The notes under the pieces are model-generated. The model was not told the origin of the DNA, did not search any database, and saw nothing but the letters and a program-made list of their open reading frames with translations. From Sanghuangporus weigelae (taxonomy: Eukaryota; Basidiomycota; Agaricomycetes; Hymenochaetales; Hymenochaetaceae): a stretch of DNA of 64,000 bases. A program made the translations under genes and the position numbers. Numbering within the stretch: the first letter of the stretch is position 1; each line of letters starts with the position of its first letter. Below, piece after piece: positions 11,496-22,198 of this stretch. The stretch is taken from NCBI GenBank assembly GCA_033182465.1, contig CP137330.1:1054001-1118000 (forward strand), given 5' to 3'.

Positions 11496-13569
11496 ATGCC
11501 AGTAGCTGCTAGTGTCTCTCTATTCGCATCGAACCCAGTTGAGAGCCGAGAGGAGCTTCAGGCTTTCCTCATTGGTTTGCTTGACGCTCTTGCACCTCAT
11601 ACCTCTCCGGGCGGTGCACTTATCCATCTTGGAGACACTGCAACTCACTACGATGAAACTGCTGCGCAGCTTGAGGGATTCTCGCGTCCCATTTGGGGTC
11701 TGTCGTCTCTGTTAGCAGGGGGAGGAAGTTATCCTGGCACGGAACGATGGGTTCGCGGCTTTTCTAGCGGAACGAACCCGAACCATGCTGAATACTGGGG
11801 CGATATGCGGGACAAAGACCAGCGTATGGTCGAATGCTCCGCTATCGGATTCGCAATCGCAGTGGCCAAGGAGCAACTTTGGGATCCTCTCCCTCAGGAG
11901 TCCAAAACTCACTTCGAGAATTGGCTTGGAAGTATGAACGACAAGCAGATGCCCGACACGAATTGGCTCTGGTTCCGTGTGAGTGAATCTTTCCATGATT
12001 TCGGCCTCATTTGTTCCGTTACTAATCTGAACTGTCGCGAAGGTGTTTGCGAATCTTGGACTTGCTAGAGCTGGTTCGGCCCGCTTCGATGCGGCTCGGA
12101 TGAAAACTGACTTGGATCACCTGGATACCTTTTACGTCGGCGATGGATGGTCCCGTGACGGCCCGGAGACCGTCTGCCAATTTGACTACTATTCTTCTTC
12201 CTTTGCCATCCAATTTGCCCAGCTGGTATATTCTAAGCTGATGCAGCATGAGGATCCGGAACGATGTGAAGAATACAGACGACGTGCAAGTGCATTTGCT
12301 GCTGACTTTGTTCGCTACTTTGATCACGAAGGTAATCACAAGTTCCGACTGTTGTGGCTGAAAGTTAACATTTCTTTGATACCAGGCCGGGCTATTCCCT
12401 TCGGGCGTAGCATGACATATCGCTTTGCCCAATCGTCTTTTTGGGGAGCTCTGGCCTTTGCAGACGTCGAGCTGCCGCCACCACTCACATGGGGTGCTGT
12501 TAAAGGCCTCCAGTTGCGTAATATCCGCTATTGGGCAAGGCAGCCTGGCGCTTTCAATCCGGATGGTACTCTTACAATTGGGTTCAACTATCCCAACCAC
12601 AACATGACGGAGAATTATAATTCCCCTGGATCGCCGTACTGGTGTTGCAAGTCCTTTGTGACGCTTGCCCTTCCCCCTACACATCCTTTCTGGACCGCAA
12701 AGGAGGAACCATATCCAGAGAGCCTTCGAGAAACTGTTAAAGTCCTCAAACAACCCTTGCACATTGCAACGAATAGAGGTGGACATACGTATATTCTCTC
12801 GTCAGGCCAGCAATGCAGTTACGCCCTCAAACAAAGCGCAGCAAAGTACGGGAAGTTTGCGTACTCGAGTGCCTTTGGGTACAGTGTTCCCGTCGGAGTA
12901 GGCACGCTTGCCGAGGCTGCTCCAGATTCTGCGCTAGCGTTTTGTGACTTTGAGACAGATCCCGCACTTGAGTTTTGGCGTCAGCGACGGGTCACACTCA
13001 ATGCATGTTTCGAAACTGGGAAGGATGGGGTTACGTGGCTACGTTCGAGGTGGCTGCCTTGGCCTGATGTCGAAGTCGAGACTTGGCTCATTCCACCGAG
13101 CGAGGCCGCGCCACTCTGGCACTTACGTGTTCATCGAGTAAAAGCAGGTCGTAGAGTGCGTGTTGCAGAAGGCGGATTCGCCATTTATGGTCAGCGTCGG
13201 GACGGTCGTCATCTAGATCCCATCGCGGAGAACTCAGAAGACTTCGGCTTTTCCGAGGCTGGGAGTGCAGCGCGAGCGGCATCTCGCGCAGGCGCGTCGG
13301 GGATTCTCGCCCTTGAAGGCGCCGACCAGCCTCAGAGGAAAGGCGAAGTCATACGTCTCGATGCGAACTCGAACTTGATTGAGGCGCGAACAGTACTACC
13401 AGTGCTTCTCGTCGATATCCCGGCGAGTGAGAAGGACGTGTGGCTCGTCACAGCAGTCTTTGCTTTACCCTCTGCGGAAGGTAAGGAAGCTGCCCGCACT
13501 GGCTGGATTGAAAGTTGGAAGAATATGAAACCGGTTATACCAGAGGAGATTGCAGCTCTTATTTTGTAG
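11496..13569 (+). CDS. DUF2264 family protein
   Basis: Three exons (11496-11978, 12043-12331, 12386-13569) join to 651 aa. The second intron is 54 bp with no stop, so retention would add 18 residues; the splice signals GGTAATC and CCAG and the family alignment favour removal. The start at 11496 ([20 protein letters not shown]) was chosen because the family begins with N-P-x-x-x-R-x-E about ten residues in. The upstream ATG at 11391 adds an unlikely 35 residues. Family marks are [60 protein letters not shown] followed by [12 protein letters not shown], and [18 protein letters not shown]2264 proteins have an (alpha/alpha)-barrel-like N-domain and are suspected to act on carbohydrates, but the substrate is unknown. 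No signal peptide is seen, so the protein is probably cytosolic. Confidence 0.88.
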
Positions 13570-13982
13570 GACATCCGCTCTTTCAAGCTGACATGACACG
13601 TGCATATCACTTGGCAATTTATAAAGTGGCGATAAAAATTACCGGCGGTACACACAGAACGATAGGTGCCATTGAGAAAGCGGTTTATTATTGGTCATCG
13701 TAAACCAGCAAGGAACGTCTGCGTGCGCAATTCATCAAAGCGTCGAAGTCAATCCTGGCAAAACTTATTCTTCACCTCCATGCCGCAAAATACATGTACT
13801 TCGTCACTTCGAAGTCTGCTGATGTGGAGCAGACAAGAAAGGAGGGAGCTCGGGCTATCATCGATCGATCCAGAAAGTGCAACTTTCATTTCGTCTTACA
13901 TTCCTCAATGCAGACCTGACAAAGGGGAATCAGGGACTTGAAAGGCCATACAGGGATAACTATCATTAGGTTGGACTGATTT
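13570..13982. other. Intergenic, 3' flank of the DUF2264 gene
   Basis: Only short ORFs without domains were found. The stretch separates the plus-strand DUF2264 gene from the doubtful minus-strand locus that follows. Confidence 0.4.
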
Positions 13983-13990
13983 ACTATTGA

Positions 13991-15603
13991 TTAACAAACT
14001 AATTCAGTTCTCTGAGTCGCGTCTACGCTCCGTGCCACGTCTACTGCGATGATGCTTTGTGATCGTTGTTTCTTTCTCGTAATCCGTCGTCTTCCTGAAA
14101 CCGACAGTGTCCCGCCTCGGCTTCCGCAAAAGGTCATAGGAGAGGAATGGGACTCTGACCGAGAAGTTCTGCTTTCCTTGAGTTTGAAGCCGGAGTCACT
14201 TGAGCTACAGTCCTTATGTCGCTGTTTATGTGACCTCACTTCCGTCTCCTCCTCCCTTTCTTCATCGCTCTCAATTGTTCCTGTCCTGGTATCAATTTTC
14301 TACTGCGACCGTATCGTGCCCGATGTACGACGATGTTGTGTCGCACAGCGCTTTCCGTGCCTCTTCCTTCTCGATCTGTCTCTAATTTCAACACCGCCTT
14401 TACCTCCATCTTCTACTAGACTATCTCGGGGGTCTTGCTGCAAGCGTTCGGAATTACCTTGGTCGACAAGACTGTCTGCATCATTCGCAGTTCTGATCGG
14501 AATGCGACTTTCGTCGACTTCACTTCTTCTATTAGATTCAACTAGTGGCACCGCGTCTTTCATTCTTTCAGTTCTATCTCTCTGACTTGACTTTTCGGCT
14601 CGATATTGATTCTCTTCTTTCGCAGCGGCAATGATTGGCTCCTTATCCTCCTGCTGGCCTACATTTCCGACAGGTATTTTATTCTCATGTTTCGGAGACG
14701 CGACGCTAGTTTCAACTGAGCGAACCTTGTCTTTTCCCTGATTTTCATTGGTGACACTGTGTGTCCTACTCGACCGCGACTTGGCTCGTATTTTTTCTTC
14801 CTTGGCCTGCCCTTGTTCAGATGTAACACCACGAGCCATTCCTTCACGCTGGCCCGTCTTTCCAGTACTAGCCGTATCATCCTGTTTTGGAGGTTCCATG
14901 TTTATGTCCCCAACAGCATTCTTGTTCTTAGTCTGGTTTTCACTGATGCTAGTAGCCCTACTGACCCGGCTAGCTTGAGCAGATTTCAAGCTCCCAGACC
15001 TTGATTTCGATTTTGGCCGTACCGCGGCTGTGTTTGACGCGTCCGAGAGTGCTTTGGGGCTCTCACTAAATGTCGCTGCAAGAGTGCGCTTATTCTCGGT
15101 CCCGACAATTGAAGCTGGTGCTTTGGGGGATACAGCCCCAGCAGCACGCCCACCTTGTCATTTTCGCCAACGCTCATCACAAAGGAGCTAATTTCGTCGC
15201 GTTCACTTGCCTCCTTTGCATTATTATCTGGATCATCTTCTGGTATGGTACTCAACCACGATGTAACATCATTCTTCGAGTTCTATTCTTGCATATTCCC
15301 GGCCGCCATGTCCTTTGGAGAGGCATGTGCGTGTCGCTCATCTGCTCCTAGTGATTTCTGAGTAGCGGTTCTTAGCAGCGGAGAATTTGTATGACCGGAG
15401 GGATTCTTCCTTGGAGCTTATGTATCATTGGTCGAAGTTAGCATAGGAACCAAATTAAAGCTATCATGCTTGCACGATATGATGGTATTAAGTCGTGGTT
15501 GTGGCGATCCCTTCTTCTGAGCTTTAGAGAAACCAAAAATTCCGGTACTCTTCTTTACGGGTTCCGATCTCGTTGATTTCCCTGATTGGTTTGAACCGCT
15601 CAT
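13991..15603 (-). CDS. Doubtful multi-exon gene for a charged, low-complexity protein
   Basis: Several long minus-strand open segments share one composition: Lys/Arg/Glu/Ser-rich and disordered. They run from an ATG at 15603 (MSGSNQSGKSTRSEPVKKS) through about 14300-15120 (PKSKSRSGSLKSAQASRVSR and about 230 more residues) to 13991. Some junctions work; for example, a GTGCAAGC...AAG intron after 15480 restores frame. However, an in-frame TAG near 15285 has no donor before it, and I could not build one continuous message. It may be a real gene with unseen introns, or a decaying one. No domain or function was recognised. The weak KSRS and RDRTER runs suggest a nuclear or RNA-linked protein, but this is only composition. 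Confidence 0.3.
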
Positions 15604-15918
15604 ATGGAACGCTACTTAGAGAAGAAAGCCCCGATCGATAATAAAAAGGCCAGAAGTGCAGAATGTCAACGAATTAGGAAGATTCACCTTGGTGAATACC
15701 AACCTGCCAGTGAATCACACAATAGATATTTATACCACCGATAACTGCAAATGACAGTATATTGCATCGATCCATTCCGCAAAGATGCCATCGGTCAGGA
15801 CTTTCGGGTTGCAAAGTAAAAGTAAACGATCTTCTTCAACGTTCGTTGTGCGTAGGAATGTGGCAAACTTAAGATATATGTAAAATTTGCCATTTCCTGG
15901 GGTGTTCAACGATGGCCT

Positions 15919-15954
15919 GCACTGTGGGTTGCACTGTGGGTTGCACTGTGGGTT
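15919..15954. repeat. 12-bp tandem repeat, three copies
   Basis: GCACTGTGGGTT is repeated exactly three times, followed by a partial unit (ACAC). It lies in a non-coding stretch upstream (on the minus strand) of the doubtful locus. It is a simple minisatellite with no known role. Confidence 0.85.
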
Positions 15955-16105
15955 ACACACTGGAATTCTTTATGGTTATATGAAGGTGCAAAGTAGGACG
16001 GAAAGATGTTGTGCGTGATTGAACAGCAATGCTATCACTGAATAATTGCGCAAAACAAATGCTTATGTCCGTGCGAGGCATCTATTGGTTGCTCCTAGGC
16101 CGCAG

Positions 16106-16763
16106 TAGTGTTCCGACCGTATGCGTATAATGCGTATACGGCTTTCCGTATACGCAATACGGCCATATCGTATAAGAGAAAAAGAAGAAAATATACGGCC
16201 CGTATATATACGGCCGTATCCCGTATAGAGTTGGGAAAGAAATGCCGTATACGGCATATGCGCCATATACGGCACAGTACTAGTCGGCACTGAGTAGAGG
16301 TGTTCCGGTGAGTTTTTTTTCTTCGTGTCACACACATTGACAAGTTCCGTGCGGCCGTGCTCGATTTCCCATTTTATCTCGTCTTACCAGAGACATTCAT
16401 TGTATTCCTAGTAAGCTTTGTCCTTCGTACTATACTAATTGCTTACTAAGATTGTTCAGGCTCGTTGCTGTTGAGCGTATTTTCTCAAGCGGACGCGACA
16501 CAATTGCTCTCCGACATGCTAGATTGAAGGCAGGAACAATTAGGGACCTTATGATACTTAAACACTTAGAGCGACCGTGTAATTATTTTAATTATTTTTT
16601 CTAAAAAAGTATGCTGCCGTATGCGCCATATAAGCCGTATACGGGCCTCCCGTATGCGTATAAAGGTCTGAGTACTCAAATATACGGTCGTATCTATACG
16701 GCCGTATCCGTATAGAGTCTAAATTATACGGCCGTATCCGTATACGATACGGTCGGAACCCTA
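16106..16763. mobile_element. Short hAT-family DNA transposon (658 bp, deletion derivative)
   Basis: The left end TAGTGTTCCGACCGTAT (16106-16122) and the right end ATACGGTCGGAACCCTA (16747-16763) are inverted repeats matching at 16 of 17 positions. They are bounded by the GGCCGCAG duplication. Inside each end sits an array of palindromic CGTATACG / CCGTATACGG motifs (about 16119-16275 and 16617-16750), which would be sub-terminal transposase-binding repeats. Between them is a remnant of a transposase C-terminus (separate entry). The element is far too short to encode a full hAT transposase (usually 600-800 aa), so it is an internally deleted, non-autonomous copy. The near-perfect ends and perfect duplication suggest fairly recent insertion. 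Confidence 0.9.
16461..16603 (+). pseudogene. hAT transposase C-terminal dimerisation-domain remnant
   Basis: The plus strand reads VAVERIFSSGRDTIALRHAR followed by LKAGTIRDLMILKHLERP and a stop near 16603. This is the conserved end of the hATC dimerisation region (typical form S.P.ERxFSxGxDxIxxxRxxLxxxTIxxLMxLK). A plausible intron acceptor (TTCAG) just precedes it, and the preceding 100 bp (FRAAVLDFPFYLVLPETF) may be another remnant exon. The DDE catalytic core is absent. Only this tail has survived within the 658-bp element. Confidence 0.8.
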
Positions 16764-16771
16764 GGCCGCAG

Positions 16772-17816
16772 TCACGTCTCAAAAGCATCTGGTTCAATGC
16801 TTACTCGTTGTGAGCAAAGGTAATTTCACCCGCCGTTTTCCCGCAAGATAGTAACGCGAGGCGAACAGTGACACCTTTGGCGTTGAAACCGTCCAGTTCT
16901 TTCCTATCGAAAAAGCAGGGTAACTTTACCTTTCTCTTCTCCACAATTGGCGCATCAAAATGATCGAGAACGGAGAAGACATGCAGAGGCCGAGTTTACA
17001 GAATTATCTATCAATGATGAATCAATGTTTCCTCCATTGGAACTAATTTCAAAATATCATGTCTGCACTCTGCTCACCGGGAAAGGTGATCAGTCCGTCA
17101 ACAACAATACGATCCCTCTATTATACATTCAGAATCGATCAAGAGACCAGACTAGATATTGGAACACAAACGTGTTTGTAGACCATAATAGACCATAGTA
17201 AGCTCCTATATAGTAAACAACGAGAGGCAGATGAGAACACTGAGGAGGGATGACAGGTGTGTCAGATGAGCTTAGATAAGCGATCCGAAAGGAAAGCTAC
17301 GACGTGAGAGGTAACAGATGGCTATCTGATCCAGATCAAGAGCTCACGAGAAGGTCTGAGGTGCTCGAAGTCTGAGACGCAAATAACGAGTTGAGTGCTA
17401 ATTCCAAAGCGCATGTTGTGTAAGTAAAAGTCGGCATTGCCAATATTAATGAATGAGACCACACAGGAGTAATTAAATAGCAGTTTAAGTGGCAAGGAAA
17501 CTCACTCATAAAATCATCACTGTGACGGAGAACGAGTGACTGGGTCGGGTCAGTGCACAGGAGAAGCCGAGTTGATCGGATTCCCGGAATGGCAGGAAGC
17601 CCGAAATTTGCGTGACGTGACGTGATCTGACCTGACTTTCTCCCCGCCGCCAACTAAACTAACTGTGGTTGTCTCCAGTCCAGTGCACACACCGCCGAGA
17701 CAACTGGTCACCGGTGTGGCTGCTGGACATTTCTTTTATTTCTTGTCTCGTCTTGTATCTATTTTCCTATCTCTTCACGACCAGGTGCACATACACGAGC
17801 ACAACGTACAACGTTC
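16772..17816. other. Intergenic, upstream of the lipid phosphatase gene
   Basis: Short ORFs only (an 83-codon ORF starts at 16947). The last 200 bp would contain the promoter of the sphingoid-phosphate phosphatase gene. No repeats or domains were recognised. Confidence 0.4.
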
Positions 17817-19650
17817 ATGCTCGTCTCGAATCTAATGACAGCGCAGACCGACTATTCTTCGGCCTGTACGCAGGATGGAGTCAACGAGAAGCATGGAAAC
17901 TCGTTAACTGCTCCGAGCTCACCCTTGACTGCCGATACGTTGACAGATGAGTCCTTGTACGCCGTAGGCACTGCGCCGGAAGAGTTTTACACGCGCACAC
18001 TCGCGCCATGGCGGGCGGCAGCGCGCCGCTTCATTATGCAGCGTCTCCAGCTGGAATCAGAGTGGATCGCGAGGATGCAAGAACAGGTTAGATCACCGTA
18101 TCTGGATGCGTTTTTCGTGTACACGAGCTCCTTGGGGACGCATACGTTTTTCATGATGGCTCTCCCAGCTCTGTTTTTCTTCGGATTTGCAGACATTGGT
18201 AGAGGGTGAGTTTCGGAAAGCACGCAGCGAACTGAGGAATGACGCCGTACCTCCCTTTAGACTGGTGTTCGTCCTGGCCACAGGGGTCTACGTCGCGTCC
18301 TTTATCAAGGACCTTATCTGTGTGCCAAGACCATACGTCCCTCCGGTTGCAAGGCTAAGTGAGTGGAACAGACTTTTCCGACCTGGTTTGTGCTGATCTA
18401 TCTTTTTTTCAAGCAATTGGCTCTCATCACCTTGAATACGGCTTCCCAAGCACACACTCCACGAACAGTGTCTCCATCGCATTATACATTTATCAACTCA
18501 TCCACATACACTACTTCACCTCTTCGCCCTCTATCGCAACTACGACATACATCTTTTCCTGCATCTTCCTCCTTTTCTACGTCTTTTCCATCGTCCTTGG
18601 GCGGGTGTATACGGGCATGCATTCGCTCGTAGATTGCGTCGCTGGGGTTACGCTTGGTATTCTCGTATGGGCTGTTCATGCCCTTTATTGGGGAAGTATC
18701 GAAACCTGGCTGGTTCGGACGCACTGGTACTCACCCTTGCTGATTTCGCTCTTATGTGGATTGATCGTACACTGGCATCCTCAACCAGCGGACGACTGCC
18801 CTTGCTTTGAGGACGCTATCGCTTTTGTGAGCGTCGAAAGCGGGATTTTAATCAGTCATTGGATGTCAAATGTACTCGGATACAAGGATGGGAAATTAAT
18901 GTCGAAGATGCCCGGATTCGCTTGGGCTTTCCTTTCTGCATCCTCTCCTATATCATCTGCTAGCACGGCAGATGCTTGGCGCCTTTCCTCCATCTGGTGG
19001 TCCACGGCTCTCCTAAAGCTCACCCTCGGTATTTCGCTCATCTTCAGCTGGCGCCTCATCGCCAAGTTCCTCCTTCACATAAGTCTTCCCGCATTGTTCC
19101 GTCTCGTCTCGATTAGACTCCTCCCCAAGGGCATAACGCTCCCGCACAGAAGGTTTTATATCCCTGCGACTGAGTATTCCGGTGCCGTGCCGGAGCCTGA
19201 GGGTGGACTGCACCCGATTCCTAGCGTCATTGATTTGCCGACCATGCTACATGAGGAGGGGGGTAGAACTGGGCGGAAGGAGAGTTATGACATTGATGGA
19301 GAACTCGGTGGAATGAAGAGACGCGTGGGCAAAGGAAAGGGACGGAGAAGGTTCAGCACCGATGTTGGAATCGTGAAGCAAAATCAAGATAAATTTGATG
19401 TGCCTTATGCGGCAGCTGACGAGGCGAGTGATGATGGCGAGAACGTGAAGCATTATGACGCAGATGGTACGCTGTTTATATCCTTACACCTTCATTCTAT
19501 TTCTTTCAAATATAGTGTGCGGCGAATCTGGACTGACAAATATGAATTTTAGTATTGACCAAGGTCATCGTCTATGCTGGTATTGGTATCCTTGCATCGG
19601 GCCCTATACCCATCATGTTCGATCTGCTCGGTCTGGGGGTCTATCCTTGA
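17817..19650 (+). CDS. Sphingoid long-chain-base-1-phosphate phosphatase (PAP2 superfamily)
   Basis: Four exons (17817-18205, 18261-18358, 18414-19466, 19553-19650) give 545 aa. The protein is an ER multi-pass membrane enzyme that removes phosphate from (dihydro)sphingosine-1-phosphate, like yeast Lcb3. The three phosphatase motifs are present: KDLICVPRP (K-x6-R-P), FPSTHS (the PSxHS motif, split from motif 1 by intron 2) and GRVYTGMHSLVD with the catalytic His and the Asp. At least seven hydrophobic segments surround them. The C-terminal ~120 residues before the last exon are charged and polar (GMKRRVGKGKGRRRF), which is an extension for the family, and the last exon adds one more hydrophobic stretch (IVYAGIGILASGPIPIMF). 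An alternative start at Met-7 (17835) is possible. Confidence 0.9.
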
Positions 19651-20185
19651 TCCTCTGTCGCTATGCTTCTTCATCCCCGCGGCTCGCCTTTTTTCCCATT
19701 CCTCTCGCTATGAGGTACTTTATCCTTGCATCTACCTTGCCATATATCTTACTTGATATTTTTAAAGTTTGCCTGTGACTTCGTCTTTGGTCCGTTTAAG
19801 GACTATACAGCTAGGCTGAAGTATCTATCATCGAGTTGAAAAGTCCGGCACGCGTCAGGACATGCGCAGTTATCCAATTTATTTTTTCTTCGGACACGGA
19901 TGTCGGGTTGGATGGTCTTCGAAAGTAACTATAGTGATGGATGTAATACTGTACAACGAGTTAATTTATTATGTACTTTGCCTTGATGAAAAATGAGAAA
20001 TCATTATCAGATTCATACTATTGCTGGGCACTTGTTTCGGTACGCGCTTGGAACACGTGACCGAAATGGAACGCGTTTGGTTGGGCGTCTAACAAACCTT
20101 CATTAGGCGTCGTCTGTGCTCGGGCCTCAGAGTACTCCTTCGTCTTCGGCCACGACGACGACGACGACACGCCGACACACGCACG
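19651..20185. other. Intergenic, promoter of the S1/P1 nuclease gene
   Basis: Contains a GAC trinucleotide run at about 20150-20168 just before the nuclease start codon. Nothing else was recognised. Confidence 0.4.
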
Positions 20186-21386
20186 ATGAAGCTCGTCCCT
20201 TTGGTAGCTCTCGCAGCGAGTATCAACTCGGTCGCGGCATGGGGTGCGGTCGGTCACGAAATAATCGCGACCATCGCGCAGATTCACTTGCACCCGACAA
20301 CTACTGAACAACTATGTGAGATTCTCCCGGAGTATGCTGACTGCCATCTCGCTCCAATAGCAGCATGGGCGGACAAGGTGCGCATGCACATGCGCTGGTC
20401 GTCGACTCTGCACTACGTGAACGGACATGGCGATCATCCCGCGCAGCACTGCGTCTTTGGCGACGAAGGTTGGGCGGGTGCGCCGGGGCATAACGTGCTT
20501 GGTGCAATCAGGAACACGACCATGTGGCTTGAGAAAGACTATCCTGGTGCAGAGGAAGCTTTGAAGTTCCTTGTCCATTTCATCGGCGACTTGCACCAGC
20601 CATTGCACCTTACTGGACGCGATAAAGGAGGTAATGGAGTCAAAGTTAAATTCGATGGTCGGATTACAAGTAAGTTATCCCAAGGCAATGCCCGCCACGG
20701 TGTATTCTGATGCAACACCAGACCTTCATTCCGTATGGGACTCCCGCTTAATCGCCAAATCACTACGTACGATCCCAAGGAACTATACGAACCCTCTTAA
20801 GATCCGACGCATTGAAAATGCATTGCGTGGGACGATATACGACCCATACATCCGGCAAATCATGTTCGAGGGTGTTCTGGGCCGGTTCGAGTCTGAGATC
20901 GATGAGTGGCTGAGCTGCCCTCCAGTCGAGGAAAGCTCGCCACGACCTTACCCGCCCACAGAGAAGTTCCAGCAGCTGCCTCTCGATACGAAATCACGGT
21001 CCAGAAGCACGAGGACAGGCAGGAGGAAGGCTCCGCAAGCTGATCTCCCTCCGACTGACGATGGAGTCGTGTGTCCCTATGCCTGGGCCTCTCCGATGCA
21101 CGAGCTCAATTGTGAGATCATCTGGCCTCTCGCGTTGGACGAAAACTACACTTCTATCACTGGGTCGGCCTCGGAAAACGTTGGATCTGCCAACTCTTAC
21201 CTCGAGCTTGACACACCAGAATACGCGGGCGCCATCAAGGATGCTTGGCTTGTGGAAAAGTTACTCGCGATGGGTGGAATCCGCCTGGCGGCTACGCTCA
21301 ACTACTTGTTTGCTATGGAAGGGGACGATGTCGGTCCCCTCTACCTGGGCGATTCCTTTGTGTTTACGCCGGTCACGATTGGATAA
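20186..21386 (+). CDS. Secreted S1/P1-type zinc-dependent nuclease
   Basis: Two exons (20186-20669, 20722-21386) give 382 aa. A cleavable signal peptide (MKLVPLVALAASINSVAA) ends just before the Trp that becomes the mature N-terminus, as in S1 and P1 nucleases. Zinc ligands can be assigned in order: W1 and H6 in WGAVGH, Asp in AAWAD, His in TLHYVN, HFIGDLHQPLH (H-x3-D and H), and HSVWD (H-x3-D, formed across the intron). The enzyme cleaves single-stranded DNA and RNA to 5'-mononucleotides outside the cell for nutrient scavenging. A Pro/Arg/Ser-rich insertion (about residues 250-285, SRSRSTRTGRRKAPQADLPP) is longer than in the Aspergillus enzymes. N-glycosylation sites such as NTT and NYT are present. 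Confidence 0.93.
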
Positions 21387-22198
21387 TGTTATGTATTGTA
21401 TTTGCTTTCGCACGTGCATACGCTGTTCTTGCTTTGTACATGTTGTATTTGTCGTGTCAAAAAAACTCTGTAATACAAATTTATGATTGTAGTTGAGTGA
21501 GCAGAGCTGGAGTAACGACATCCGTATCTTGCACATCTAAAGGTGTTTATTCTGGAGCACTTTCTTCATCGTGGCTCGCGTTAGGCACTGTGCCAGAACA
21601 ATTCTTATCCAGCTTTGTGTGCGGCTCTCTTCGTTCTAAAACCGCTATGTAACAAGGTGTATGCGAAAATCTACGGGAATATCCCCGAAGCAATTGGTCA
21701 AGTAGGCAGATGGTAGAATCCCAATTAGCACCAATGTTTTCCGCACCCACACCATAGACTAGTTGGAAAAGAACTCTGATCTCAATCCAGTCTGTTCCTA
21801 ATTCAATTCAACGATGGGTGAGTGATTTATACAACTTATATTTCAACGCAAACCTGAAACATTGTAGATATACAACTTAGGCATGTGTAGATATCTACGA
21901 CTGAGTTGAAGAGAGCAGACGAAGCAAGAAAATATCAAGATTGTGTAGAGACGGAAATCAATGCTGTAATGTTCAATGTTCTGTGCTTGTTCATGCTCTG
22001 ATTGAGGTGAGTCATAGCGTAAGAAACGTAGGAGGAAATGATTCAGGAAACCAAAAACGGAAAGCATAGAGAGCATAGAGAGTATAGTCAAGGGAGGCAT
22101 GGTGGAAATATCAAGAAAATAAGAGTCGGGGTGACGCAAAGTGGTCGAAGGTATCGCACTCGTAGATCCATCATAAATGCTTAACTTTAATTTATACA
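21387..22198. other. Intergenic between convergent genes
   Basis: Short minus-strand ORFs (67 and 118 codons) have no domain. The stretch contains the 3' ends of the nuclease (+) and of the pRiA4b-like gene (-). Confidence 0.4.

Larger units (their letters stand above)
16098..16771. repeat. 8-bp target-site duplications flanking the hAT element
   Basis: GGCCGCAG occurs at 16098-16105 and again at 16764-16771, immediately outside the two inverted repeats. A perfect 8-bp duplication is the standard footprint of hAT transposition. Confidence 0.9.

Noticed and set aside
12022-12786. 254-codon minus-strand ORF
   Set aside because: It is antisense to the well-supported DUF2264 exons and has no recognisable domain.
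16119-16275. Possible regulatory operator cluster of CGTATACG palindromes
   Set aside because: The repeats lie inside the two ends of a hAT element with target duplication, so they are explained as sub-terminal transposon repeats.
16947-17198. 83-codon plus-strand ORF
   Set aside because: No domain, no introns and poor coding character next to a transposon; not enough support.
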